Below, one piece after another: positions 43,878 to 52,215 of a stretch of DNA of 64,000 bases. This stretch comes from Maribacter aquimaris (GTDB lineage Bacteria > Bacteroidota > Bacteroidia > Flavobacteriales > Flavobacteriaceae). Location of the stretch: positions 620,001-684,000 of the forward strand of contig NZ_JABTCF010000001.1 of NCBI RefSeq assembly GCF_014596745.1. The letters run 5' to 3'. The notes under the pieces were generated by a model. That model had not been told where the DNA came from. It saw only the letters and a program-made list of their open reading frames with translations, and did no database searches. Numbering within the stretch: the first letter of the stretch is position 1; each line of letters opens with the position of its first letter. The position numbers were made by a program, and so were the translations under genes.

Positions 43878-44327
43878 ATGGAAAATTATAGAACTAGACC
43901 AAAGGGTGATTATATTCAACAAACAGATTGGAATGAATTATATGTTTTGACCAAGCATTGGAAATCCGATTTGACCTTCTACCAACAAGACCTGAAATTT
44001 CTCCTTAAGTTATTGGACAAATATTTTATCTGGATTACAACAAAGGAGAATCTGGATGCTGTCAAAAAAATTGGAGAAGGCATATTAAAGGACAAAAAAA
44101 TGGGGGACCAACTCTTAAATAGGGTCGATGGACATCTTACCCATATTGCCCAAACCATAGAAGACCCATTTAAGCATGACACCCGATTATTCCGTGAAGA
44201 ACATCAGGAACTTGAAGACGATATCGCCAAATTCTATAAAACAGTACGCAGTAATAGAAAACAAGTGTTTGCCATAACGGAACACATCGTTGACGTCGAG
44301 AACCTAGAGCATTTACTTGAGGAATAA
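43878..44327 (+). CDS. Helical protein D of the four-member paralogue family
   Basis: A 149-residue charged helical protein. Family features: TDWNELYVLTKHWKSDLTFYQQDLKFLLKLLDKYFIWI, the middle helix ending in VDGHLTHIAQTIEDP, a short loop with HDTRLFREEHQELEDDI and a C-terminal helix VRSNRKQVFAITEHIVDVE. It is transcribed alone from its own island promoter. Convergent with the ROK kinase gene, four bases apart. Confidence 0.75.
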   Translation: MENYRTRPKGDYIQQTDWNELYVLTKHWKSDLTFYQQDLKFLLKLLDKYFIWITTKENLDAVKKIGEGILKDKKMGDQLLNRVDGHLTHIAQTIEDPFKHDTRLFREEHQELEDDIAKFYKTVRSNRKQVFAITEHIVDVENLEHLLEE

Positions 44328-44331
44328 TGCC

Positions 44332-45282
44332 TTACGAAACATAGGACCATGCCAATGCCGCAGGCCCCAATATGGCCGCATCCCTAGGCGCATCGGATAG
44401 GTAAACCTTTATTTTTCCCTTATAGGCTACAAAGAGGTTTTTCTCCATGCTTGCCTTAACAGGTTTTAAAAGAATATCGCCAGCCTTGCTAAGTCCGCCA
44501 GCAAGAATAAAAGCCTCAGGGTCTAAATGAGCCACTGTATCGGCCATTTTACGACCCAAAATCTCTGCTGTGATATCAAAAGCCCTTAGGGCCAAAGCAT
44601 CGCCCTCTAACGCTGCCTTAGCGATAGCTTCCCCTGTCAAGTCCTCAAAACTAATACTGCGTAGCGGGGATGCCTCGCGCATTTCCGCAATGAGTTCAAA
44701 AACCGTACGCTTTATTCCGGTTACCGATGCATAGGTCTCCAAACACCCCTGTAAGCCACAATTGCAATACCTACCATTGGGATCCACATTCACATGGCCT
44801 AACTCACCTGCCTGGGCGTGTTCCCCCAATAAAAGTTCACCATTCACAATGATACCACTGCCTAGCCCCGTTCCCAAAGTCAATACCACAAAATTGCGCA
44901 TGCCTTGTCCCAAACCAAATTTCAACTCGCCCAAGGCTGAGGCATTGGCATCATTTGCAATGTAAACAGGTAGTCCCAATGCTTCATTTATTGCCTTTAC
45001 GATAGGGGTTTCCTTTCCCCAATTTAGATTGGGTGGATTCTCAACCTGACCCGTCAATGAATTGGCATTGGGAGCGCCTATCCCAATGGCCATGGGCTTA
45101 TCCTTGGCATTCAAAGAACCCAGTAATTGTTTTATATTGGATAGTAATTCCTTTAGATAAATGGCAAAGGGTTCTTTAGATTTTGTGCTAAAAACCGCGG
45201 AATCCAGAATACCCCCATTTTTATCCACAATACCAATCTTTGTATAAGTACCCCCGATATCAATAGCCAATACAGTATTCAT
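44332..45282 (-). CDS. ROK-family glucokinase-like sugar kinase
   Basis: A 316-residue ROK-family protein. The ATP-binding DIGGTYTKIGIVD at 8-20, catalytic D111 in IANDANASALGE, and the zinc-binding loop C173-N-C175-G-L-Q-G-C180 with E160 and H163 (AGELGHVNV) are intact, so it should be an active hexokinase, most likely for glucose. It lacks the DNA-binding N-terminal domain of ROK repressors. It belongs to the island by a divergent promoter shared with the TerB-like gene, which fits a shift to fermentation of sugars. Confidence 0.87.
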   Translation of the reverse strand: MNTVLAIDIGGTYTKIGIVDKNGGILDSAVFSTKSKEPFAIYLKELLSNIKQLLGSLNAKDKPMAIGIGAPNANSLTGQVENPPNLNWGKETPIVKAINEALGLPVYIANDANASALGELKFGLGQGMRNFVVLTLGTGLGSGIIVNGELLLGEHAQAGELGHVNVDPNGRYCNCGLQGCLETYASVTGIKRTVFELIAEMREASPLRSISFEDLTGEAIAKAALEGDALALRAFDITAEILGRKMADTVAHLDPEAFILAGGLSKAGDILLKPVKASMEKNLFVAYKGKIKVYLSDAPRDAAILGPAALAWSYVS

Positions 45283-45301
45283 AGCTCATAGTTTTAACGA
45301 T

Positions 45302-45376
45302 ACAATTTACATTAAAAAGATTGATTTATAAACTGATACAAATCAGCCTGAACATCATAAATTAAACGTATACTTA
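45302..45376. promoter_or_regulatory. Divergent stress-island promoter: ROK kinase (minus) and TerB-like protein (plus)
   Basis: The palindrome CTGATACAAATCAG (45333-45346) is centred 29.5 bp from TATACTTA (45369-45376) on the plus side. On the minus side the best box is TAAATTGT (45302-45309) at 30.5 bp, matching six of eight. The boxes are weaker than at the other sites, but the position is the same. Confidence 0.7.
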
Positions 45377-45414
45377 TCGCTTTAAAGTACAACCCTAAAT
45401 GAATTGGAACGACC

Positions 45415-45837
45415 ATGGAAAATAGCAAGGACTCCCTGAATCATCATCTAGGCATCTTATTTTATGCCGTGGCCATGGCGGATAAAAAAGTGCATGAAAA
45501 AGAACATGGAATGCTTAAAAAAAAGCTATCCGAAGCATTGACACAACCAGAGGAAAATCCAGAAGACCTTACCCGTCATGACGCTCTTGCCATTGAAGGG
45601 ATTTTTACCCGTATGCAAAAAATCAACGCAGAAAGCAGTACCTGTTTTAATCAGTTTTGTGACTATTTCGATAAGAACCAATCGCGCTTTACCCCTAGAT
45701 TGAGAAAATGGGTATGGAACATCGCACAGGCCATTGCATCATCATCTGCCCAAAAGAACAAATCGGAATTAGTGCTTCTGGGCAAACTTAGATTACTTTT
45801 TGAAACCCAATCACACTCGGAAAGTGATAACGGGTAA
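45415..45837 (+). CDS. TerB-like helical protein
   Basis: A 140-residue all-helical protein. GILFYAVAMADKKVHEKEHGMLKKKLSEAL and the later WVWNIAQAIASSSAQKNKSELVLLGKLRLLFE fit the repeated pattern of TerB-like proteins (A-x-x-ADGxVxxxE). These bind metal or membranes in tellurite- and stress-resistance systems. Key acidic positions are only partly kept, so the assignment is moderate. The last 27 bases overlap, tail to tail, the fifth usp gene. Confidence 0.6.
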   Translation: MENSKDSLNHHLGILFYAVAMADKKVHEKEHGMLKKKLSEALTQPEENPEDLTRHDALAIEGIFTRMQKINAESSTCFNQFCDYFDKNQSRFTPRLRKWVWNIAQAIASSSAQKNKSELVLLGKLRLLFETQSHSESDNG

Positions 45838-46647
45838 GTCGGCCCTATTCGCAATATCCTCCCCTACACTACCTTTAAAAAAGTGTGCAAGCCCTTTTCT
45901 CCCACGGGTAGGTAGTGCGATAATATCGGCATTTATGGTTTGGGCGTAATTATAAATACCCTGTTCTAAGCTATAATCATTGAGAATGGTTACATTTTCC
46001 TTGGCGGGTATTTTACCGTGATGCGCCACACCCATAAAAACCGCTATTTGTTCCTTAATTTCCTCGGTACTTTTAAAATATTGATTGGGCCTGTTTATAT
46101 AGACTTTATGTACTTCAACATTCAGCATATCGAAAAACTTCAAGGCCTTATGGTACACTTCCTTATGTTCAACCCCAAAATCGCTGGCGAACACCGCTTT
46201 CTTGATGTCAAAATCGGTCCTTTTCTTTTTGATGACAAGCACAGGTACCTCACAATTTCGAACCACCTTTTCGGTATTCGACCCTACGAATAGTCCACTG
46301 ATACCGGTTGCCCCATGGGACCCCATTACCACAAGGTCTATCCCATGTTCCTTTACCACGTTGTTCAATTCGTTGAAATCCTTATAGTTCTGTACAATCT
46401 CAAACATCTTAACCCCTTTTAGAAAGGGCTTATCCAAAAATTCATTGAATCTTTTCTTGGCCAATTTCATATAATATTGGGCCTCCATAAATTCCTGGGC
46501 TTCATTCTTTGTGAAAATAGCCTCCGAAAGGCCCAGCATATGCAATAAGATTAAATCGGCATCGATTTTTTTAGCCAAATGGGCTGCAACCTCCAAGGCA
46601 TTTTCAGAGAATTCAGAAAAGTCAACCGGTACGAGTATTTTCTTCAT
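45811..46647 (-). CDS. Universal stress protein with two Usp domains (fifth)
   Basis: A 278-residue double Usp protein, of a different subgroup from the other four: starts MKKILVPVDFSEFSENALEVAAHLAKKI. Domain 1 has ATP loop VVMGSHGATGISGLFVGSNTEKV. Domain 2 also keeps a loop-like sequence (LPTRGRKGLAHFFKGSVGEDI), unlike the others, so both halves may bind ATP. Its start is 32 bp after the stop of hpf, so both are read from the hpf promoter. Confidence 0.88.
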   Translation of the reverse strand: MKKILVPVDFSEFSENALEVAAHLAKKIDADLILLHMLGLSEAIFTKNEAQEFMEAQYYMKLAKKRFNEFLDKPFLKGVKMFEIVQNYKDFNELNNVVKEHGIDLVVMGSHGATGISGLFVGSNTEKVVRNCEVPVLVIKKKRTDFDIKKAVFASDFGVEHKEVYHKALKFFDMLNVEVHKVYINRPNQYFKSTEEIKEQIAVFMGVAHHGKIPAKENVTILNDYSLEQGIYNYAQTINADIIALPTRGRKGLAHFFKGSVGEDIANRADLPVITFRV

Positions 46648-46679
46648 AAAAAATAATATTAAGGTTTATACAATTGGTA

Positions 46680-46979
46680 TTAACGCTTATTCATAACGGC
46701 TTTTCTCTTGTTCAATTGTTTTTCAAGGTCTTTAATGGTATTTGCAGCCGCCTTTTCAAAATCATCCTCATCAGACCGTGCAAAAATACGGGGTCCAGGG
46801 GCACTGAGTTCCATTTCACATATTTTACCCTTGCCTGTGGGGTCATTTTCCTGTTTAAAATAAACTTCCGCCCGTATTACCCATTCAAATTTTGCAGCAA
46901 GGCGATTTAATTTAATGGTTATTAATTCATTCATTGCTTCACTGGTAGGCATTTGAACATACTGAATGTTGATTGTCAT
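46680..46979 (-). CDS. hpf: Ribosome hibernation-promoting factor, short form (HPF/RaiA)
   Basis: A 99-residue protein of the Hpf/RaiA family: MTINIQYVQMPTSEAMNELITIKLNRLAAKF and EMELSAPGPRIFARSDEDDFEKAAANTIKDLEKQLNKRK. It binds the small ribosomal subunit in the decoding centre and stores idle ribosomes. The C-terminal dimer domain of long HPF is missing, so this is the short form. It heads an operon with the fifth usp gene and has a strong island promoter (47005-47048). Confidence 0.92.
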   Translation of the reverse strand: MTINIQYVQMPTSEAMNELITIKLNRLAAKFEWVIRAEVYFKQENDPTGKGKICEMELSAPGPRIFARSDEDDFEKAAANTIKDLEKQLNKRKAVMNKR

Positions 46980-47004
46980 AGTATATATGGTTTTAAGATT
47001 TACA

Positions 47005-47048
47005 TAAAGCTATGATTTTTACAAAAATGAAACCATGACAAATATCAT
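47005..47048 (-). promoter_or_regulatory. Stress-island promoter for hpf and the fifth usp gene
   Basis: Palindrome ATGACAAATATCAT (47035-47048), centred 29.5 bp upstream of TAGCTTTA on the minus strand (47005-47012), a perfect TAnnTTTR box. The leader to the ATG would be about 20-25 bases. Confidence 0.85.
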
Positions 47049-47285
47049 TATACCAAAATAAAACACAAGACATACCTGGTGATTTCCGTCCAAGTTGTAC
47101 CCTGCCTTGTGTACATTGCGCCTATGACCAAACGCAAATCATTTTCGCCCGGTAAGGAGGAGTTTCCACCTTCCCTTGTCCGTACCCCCCAAAATTACGC
47201 CTCTGGGTTGTTGGATCAAAAATGTACTTGAGGTCTAGCTTTTTTTAACGTTATTTAAATTGGATCCGAAGACATCATTGCAGCC

Positions 47286-47316
47286 AAAAAAAATGTCCCT
47301 GCCAAAAGCAGGGACA
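47286..47316 (-). terminator. Terminator of the Gfo/Idh/MocA gene
   Basis: The stem TGTCCCTGC / GCAGGGACA (47294-47302 and 47308-47316) is followed, on the minus strand, by eight T. It lies 38 bp past the stop at 47354. Confidence 0.85.
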
Positions 47317-47353
47317 ATCGTAACATCTTAAAGTATATAGGATGATGGTTACC

Positions 47354-48700
47354 CTACATCACAACAGTCTTCCCTGGCATAGGTATATTATAACTACCAT
47401 CCGCATTCGGCTGTACCGGTGCGGGCGAGGCCCAGGTCAATTCGTCAGGCACCAATTTCAATTCTGATTTCATAGCCTCTTCCCATGTGATAATCTGTCC
47501 GGAATAGGTAGCCATTCGCCCTATGATGGCACTCATGGTACTGTTCGCCCCATTTTCGGCATTACTGATTACCCCTCCACTCCTAATGGATGCAAACAAC
47601 TTATCATGTTCCACTTGGTAAGGATTAGCATCGTCCTTGCCCCTATGGTTGAATATAGCGTTCCCGTCCCAATCTTTCATTTCCACATTGTCACCTGCCG
47701 TAGAGACAGTCCCTTTTGTTCCTTGGAAAAACTCTGCGACCCTTCGCATCGTATCAGGTTGATGCCTGCACTGACTTGCGACCACAGCCCCACTTGGATA
47801 GGTATATTCAACAAAATGATGGTCAAAAATCTCCCCATGGTCTTTACCGGTCCTAACCTGTCTTCCTCCCATACCTTGGGCAGAAATGGGGGTTTCCCCA
47901 ATGAACCAATTGGCCACATCGATATTATGTATATGTTGCTCCAGAATATGATCCCCACACAACCAATTAAAATAATACCAATTACGCATTTGGTATTCCA
48001 ATTCGGATTGACCAGGTTGTCGCTCTCGTACCCAAACACCAGAACTGTTCCAATATACTTGCCCGGAAACTATCTTACCTATCTTGTTTTGTTTCAATTG
48101 CTCTAATGCGGCCAAATAACTCGATTGGTAGTGTCTTTGAAGGCCTACGACCACGTTCAACTTATTCGCTTTAGCTTTTTTTGCCGCTGCCAAGACCTTG
48201 CGAACACCGGGAACATCGGTGGCCACAGGTTTTTCCATAAACACGTGTTTACCTGCATCAATGGCATACTCAAAATGTTGGGGCCTAAATCCTGGAGGTG
48301 TGGCCAGGATAACCACATCGGCAAGATCAATTGCCTTCTTGGCTGCGTCAAAACCCACAAATTGATGCTCTTCCTTTACATTCACCTTTTTGGTCTCTCC
48401 CATTTCCTTGGAAATATTCATAAGACTACTTTTAAGCCTATCCTCAAAAGCATCTGCCATGGCAACCAACTCAATATTTTCATCGGCCCTCAGGGCCTGT
48501 ACAGCGGCACCGGTTCCACGGCCACCACATCCTACCAAGGCAATTTTCAATTTCTTTTCATTGAATACATTCACCATGGCATCCATCTGAAACGTTGGTA
48601 ATACCAAAGCTCCGGAAATCAAAGCGGTGTTTTTGACAAAAGTTCTCCTAGAATTCGTACTACTCAGCAATGTTTTCTTTGGGTTACTAGTTTTTTTCAT
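47354..48700 (-). CDS. Gfo/Idh/MocA-family oxidoreductase with Tat signal
   Basis: A 448-residue NAD(P)-dependent oxidoreductase. The N-terminus has the twin-arginine pattern S-R18-R19-T-F-V-K with a hydrophobic stretch (ALISGALVLPT), so it is exported folded, with its cofactor, as many Bacteroidota relatives are. The Rossmann loop GCGGRGTG begins at residue 57, and the catalytic segment HVFMEKPVATD is near 145-155. Substrates of such exported members include glycosides such as N-acetylgalactosamine derivatives. Here none can be named. It is transcribed alone and ends at a terminator. Confidence 0.87.
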   Translation of the reverse strand: MKKTSNPKKTLLSSTNSRRTFVKNTALISGALVLPTFQMDAMVNVFNEKKLKIALVGCGGRGTGAAVQALRADENIELVAMADAFEDRLKSSLMNISKEMGETKKVNVKEEHQFVGFDAAKKAIDLADVVILATPPGFRPQHFEYAIDAGKHVFMEKPVATDVPGVRKVLAAAKKAKANKLNVVVGLQRHYQSSYLAALEQLKQNKIGKIVSGQVYWNSSGVWVRERQPGQSELEYQMRNWYYFNWLCGDHILEQHIHNIDVANWFIGETPISAQGMGGRQVRTGKDHGEIFDHHFVEYTYPSGAVVASQCRHQPDTMRRVAEFFQGTKGTVSTAGDNVEMKDWDGNAIFNHRGKDDANPYQVEHDKLFASIRSGGVISNAENGANSTMSAIIGRMATYSGQIITWEEAMKSELKLVPDELTWASPAPVQPNADGSYNIPMPGKTVVM

Positions 48701-48819
48701 ACTATCGGTTTAATTTATACGGTCGGTAATGCTTTTATAAAGCATAGTTCAATTTAATCATAAAAAGCTTTGAAATGAACATATTAGCCTTGTTTTTTAA
48801 AGGCTTTACCACAAAAACA

Positions 48820-49641
48820 TCATATCTCCATGTTGTTTTTTTTGTAAACAAATGGCACTTTCAATTGATACAGGATATCATTTGATTTATCATTATCCAA
48901 AATATCCAAGCCATATACGATGTCTTTGGGATTATGGTATACAAAGGTGCCAAATGCCCTATCCCATAGCGAGAAGATATTGCCGTAATTGGTGTCGGTC
49001 CAAGGCACTTTATGATGGTGGTGGAATTTATGTGTGTTTGGTGAAATAAAAACCAAGCTAATAATCTTATCCAACCAAATCGGCAGGCTTATATTGGCAT
49101 GCGAAAAATACGTGAACAAAATGGTCAACACCCGGTAAATCACATAATACGCCAAAGGTAACCCCGCGATCACAATAGCCAGCAAGGCAAAAGTCTCCCT
49201 CATGACAAAATCTATCGGGTGATGTCGGGTACCCGATGTCACATCGATATTGGTATCACTATGGTGCACCATATGGAATCGCCACATAAACCGAACTTTA
49301 TGCAGCATAAAATGCACGACGTATTGCGCTAAAAAATCCAACAACATAATGGCCAGGACCAATTCTACCCATACCGGGAATTCGACCAAGTTCAGTAATC
49401 CAAATTCATTTTCTTCCAACCAGTTGAAAATACCTAGGGTAGCCAGACCAAAAAGAACATTGATCAAAATCGTTGAAGAGAGTAAAATTAAATTTGGCGT
49501 AGCATGTGCCCATTTTTTATAGTGGAATCTCCTGAGGGGATAAGCCCCTTCGAAGAGCCAGAAAACCGTTAACAGACCTATAATCCAAATCAATTTTTGG
49601 AGGCTGGTCAAATGGGTGAAAAAATCTATGATTGCATCCAT
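48820..49641 (-). CDS. Sterol desaturase/fatty-acid hydroxylase-family membrane protein
   Basis: A 273-residue membrane di-iron enzyme. Four to five hydrophobic helices carry the eight-histidine set: HFMLHKVRFMWRFHMVHHSD (H-x4-H and H-x2-HH) near residues 120-140, TRHHPID near 155, and HKFHHHHKVPWTDTNYGNIF near 215. Enzymes of this fold hydroxylate or desaturate lipids such as sterols, fatty acids or carotenoids. The substrate is unknown. Monocistronic, between the Gfo/Idh gene and tkt. Confidence 0.88.
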   Translation of the reverse strand: MDAIIDFFTHLTSLQKLIWIIGLLTVFWLFEGAYPLRRFHYKKWAHATPNLILLSSTILINVLFGLATLGIFNWLEENEFGLLNLVEFPVWVELVLAIMLLDFLAQYVVHFMLHKVRFMWRFHMVHHSDTNIDVTSGTRHHPIDFVMRETFALLAIVIAGLPLAYYVIYRVLTILFTYFSHANISLPIWLDKIISLVFISPNTHKFHHHHKVPWTDTNYGNIFSLWDRAFGTFVYHNPKDIVYGLDILDNDKSNDILYQLKVPFVYKKNNMEI

Positions 49642-49794
49642 AATCGCGATGACATATTATTGAATATCCAATTTTTAGGCTCAATATAATTCAAAAAACC
49701 AAAAAAATAATGAATTTACTGCATATTAATAAATATACAGGTACCATATCTCCATTGGAAATAGCCCATATCCTTAAAGAAGGGAAATAAGAAA

Positions 49795-49832
49795 CAAAAA
49801 AAGCGGCCTGGATTTATGATCCAAGCCGCTTT
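49795..49832 (-). terminator. Terminator after transketolase
   Basis: The stem AAAGCGGC-x-TGGAT / ATCCA-x-GCCGCTTT, one mismatched pair, followed on the minus strand by seven T. It lies 40 bp beyond the tkt stop. Confidence 0.85.
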
Positions 49833-49875
49833 ACAATAATATTTACTGATTTTTAAGGCGATATACGCTTTAGGA

Positions 49876-51909
49876 TTACTTTTCCAAAAAGGCCAAAACC
49901 TCGTTATATACCTTTTCCCCCGTAAATCCGAATTTATCATCCAGCACTTTTGCAGGTGCCGAATATCCGAAATGGTCCAATCCGAAAACCTTGCCATTGG
50001 CGCCAACCAAAGCCTCTAGGTTTACCGGCAATCCGGCTGTAAGTCCAAAAACAGGAACCCCCTCGGGTATAACACTGCTTTGGTAAGCCTTAGACTGTAG
50101 TCTAAAAATACCTTCAGACGGAATGGATGCTATGTTTATTTTTAAATTCTTTCTTTCTTCCAACAATTGCGCTGCCTCTATCAATGTGGATACTTCCGAA
50201 CCATTGGCTACCAAAACCACATCCGGGTTAGCTGTTTCCTTTACCAAATACCCTCCTTTTTCAGCTTTCAATGCCTCGGTATATCGGGATCCCGTTAGGG
50301 AAGGCACATCCTTGATCCCTTGTCTGGAAAGGATCAAACCAGTTGGTGTCTTTGAATTTTCCATAGCCATTTTCCAAGCAACGCTGGTTTCTTGGGAATC
50401 GGCGGGACGCAAAGCAACAAAACTAGGGTCGCCACTATGGTTTTTCAATTTTTCCAATAAACGGATCTGGGCCTCTTGTTCAACAGGCTGGTGTGTTGGA
50501 CCATCTTCCCCTACCCTAAAGGCATCATGGGTCCATACGAACTTCACAGGCAACTCCTGGATACAACTTAATCGTATTGCGGGTTTCATATAATCCGAGA
50601 ATACAAAGAAGGTAGCTACGACAGGAACAACCCCACCATGTAAGGCTATACCGTTTGCCAAGGAGGTCATGGTCAATTCTGCCACCCCTGCTTGTAAGAA
50701 TGCCCCTGAGAAATCCCCTTTTTTCAAGGCATAGGATTTCTTCAAGAATCCATCGGTCTTATCACTATTCGATAAATCCGCGGAAGAAACAATCATGTTC
50801 TCAACGTTTTCGGCCAAATAGGCCAGAACATTTGAAGATGCCGCCCGTGTTGCGAGTCCGTCTTTATGTGCTACCGATTCAAAATCCAACTTTGGCAATT
50901 CACCGGAAAGAAAACGATCCAATTTAGCGGCCAATTCCTTATTTTCCTTTCTCCATGCGTCGATTTCGTTCTTTTTCTCCTGGGCATCGGCTTTCTTTCG
51001 GGCCACTATACCCTTATAAAACTCTTTTACCTCAGCTTTTATCTTAAAAGGTTCACTGGGATCGACACCGAGATTCAACAATGTCTTTTCATAATCCGCA
51101 CCAGTCTGTCCGATGGGCTGTCCATGCAATTCGCAATGGCCTTCGAACATACTTCCATCAGCCGTAACACAACCTTTGCCCATTATTGTTTTACCAATAA
51201 TCAATGTAGGCCGCTCAGTTTCGGCATTTGCCTCAGTGAGCGCTTTTCTGATCGCATCGTGGTCGTGACCGTCAATGGTGATTACTTTCCAACCCCAAGC
51301 CTTATATTTCATTTCGGTATCCTCTGAGGTTACCTGATCGGTCATTGTGGATAATTGAACATCATTGGAGTCATAGAACATAATAAAGTTATTCAGGCCT
51401 AAATGCCCTGCAATCCTACCTGCTCCCTGGGAAATCTCTTCTTGTACCCCACCATCGGAAATAAAACCATATATTTTATGGTTCATCCAATTGCCAAAAC
51501 GGGCCTGAAGGAACTTGGCGGCCACAGCTGCCCCAACACCCATGGTATGCCCCTGTCCCAATGGACCGGATGTATTTTCTATACCTCTTGCAACATCAAC
51601 TTCAGGGTGTCCTGGTGTGATCGACCCCCACTGTCTGAAATTCGCGACATCATCCTTACCATAATTACCCAACAAATAGTATTGGGCATACATTAGGGTT
51701 GACAAATGACCTGCATCCATAAAGAAACGATCTCTAAAGGGCCAAGTCATGTCACTTGGGTCATAGTTGAAAAACTCCGAATATAGGATATGCATGAAAT
51801 CGGCCCCTCCCATTGGACCACCTGGGTGTCCTGAATTTGCCTTTTCAACCATAGCCACTGCCAGAGCCCTTATATTATCAGCCGATTGCAGATTAATTTC
51901 TTTGTCCAT
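49876..51909 (-). CDS. tkt: Transketolase
   Basis: A 677-residue, full-length thiamine-diphosphate transketolase. The pyrophosphate-binding half (1-330) has SGHPGGPMGGADFMH, the GHLSTLMYAQ start and the GDGGVQEE-like ISDGGVQEEISQGA segment. The pyrimidine half (340-540) has the E of GVAELTMTSLANG and SDYMKPAIRLS, and the C-terminal domain ends DDKFGFTGEKVYNEV. It moves two-carbon ketol groups in the pentose-phosphate pathway. Monocistronic. Confidence 0.94.
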   Translation of the reverse strand: MDKEINLQSADNIRALAVAMVEKANSGHPGGPMGGADFMHILYSEFFNYDPSDMTWPFRDRFFMDAGHLSTLMYAQYYLLGNYGKDDVANFRQWGSITPGHPEVDVARGIENTSGPLGQGHTMGVGAAVAAKFLQARFGNWMNHKIYGFISDGGVQEEISQGAGRIAGHLGLNNFIMFYDSNDVQLSTMTDQVTSEDTEMKYKAWGWKVITIDGHDHDAIRKALTEANAETERPTLIIGKTIMGKGCVTADGSMFEGHCELHGQPIGQTGADYEKTLLNLGVDPSEPFKIKAEVKEFYKGIVARKKADAQEKKNEIDAWRKENKELAAKLDRFLSGELPKLDFESVAHKDGLATRAASSNVLAYLAENVENMIVSSADLSNSDKTDGFLKKSYALKKGDFSGAFLQAGVAELTMTSLANGIALHGGVVPVVATFFVFSDYMKPAIRLSCIQELPVKFVWTHDAFRVGEDGPTHQPVEQEAQIRLLEKLKNHSGDPSFVALRPADSQETSVAWKMAMENSKTPTGLILSRQGIKDVPSLTGSRYTEALKAEKGGYLVKETANPDVVLVANGSEVSTLIEAAQLLEERKNLKINIASIPSEGIFRLQSKAYQSSVIPEGVPVFGLTAGLPVNLEALVGANGKVFGLDHFGYSAPAKVLDDKFGFTGEKVYNEVLAFLEK

Positions 51910-52215
51910 TTGATGTTTTTTCTAAGAATTATCAGTTTATCTTTTTATCTCAAATTTTTGCTAAAAAATTCGCACAAATCTAACTTTTTTTATTGTTTTA
52001 CTGATTAATATACCCGTAAAAACTGTTTTTTTTAATATTCACAACAAGAGCCTCTTTTTTTGTGCAATCCGTAGGCCTATAGTTTATTATGCCTTTGGCC
52101 GTTCGCCCCAATCCATGGATTTCATATAACGATTTCGTATTTTTTATATGTTACAGGAAAGCCCCCCTTTTGTGGTGAAGGTCTTTACCTCCCCTTAATA
52201 GTCAATCAGCAAAGC
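51910..52215. other. Intergenic region upstream of tkt
   Basis: A 306-bp gap between the tkt start and the stop of the 938-residue receptor gene. On the minus strand, TAGATTTG (51975-51982) is a perfect TAnnTTTG box and is a candidate tkt -7 element, but there is no TTTG or TTG at the right distance. No coding remnant or RNA seen. Confidence 0.4.

Larger units (their letters stand above)
46980..47353. other. Intergenic stretch with the hpf promoter and a terminator
   Basis: A 374-bp gap between the starts of hpf and the stop of the Gfo/Idh gene (both minus strand). It holds the hpf promoter (47005-47048) and the terminator at 47286-47316. The remaining 240 bases show no gene or RNA that I recognise. 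Confidence 0.5.

Noticed and set aside
47049-47285. Possible tRNA or small RNA in the hpf-Gfo/Idh gap
   Set aside because: I looked for a cloverleaf and a conserved T arm (GGTTCGA) and did not find either. The stretch only shows a terminator further on.
49716-50006. Minus-strand open frame overlapping the end of transketolase
   Set aside because: It lies out of frame across the tkt terminator and C-terminus, with no family resemblance, so it is a chance frame.
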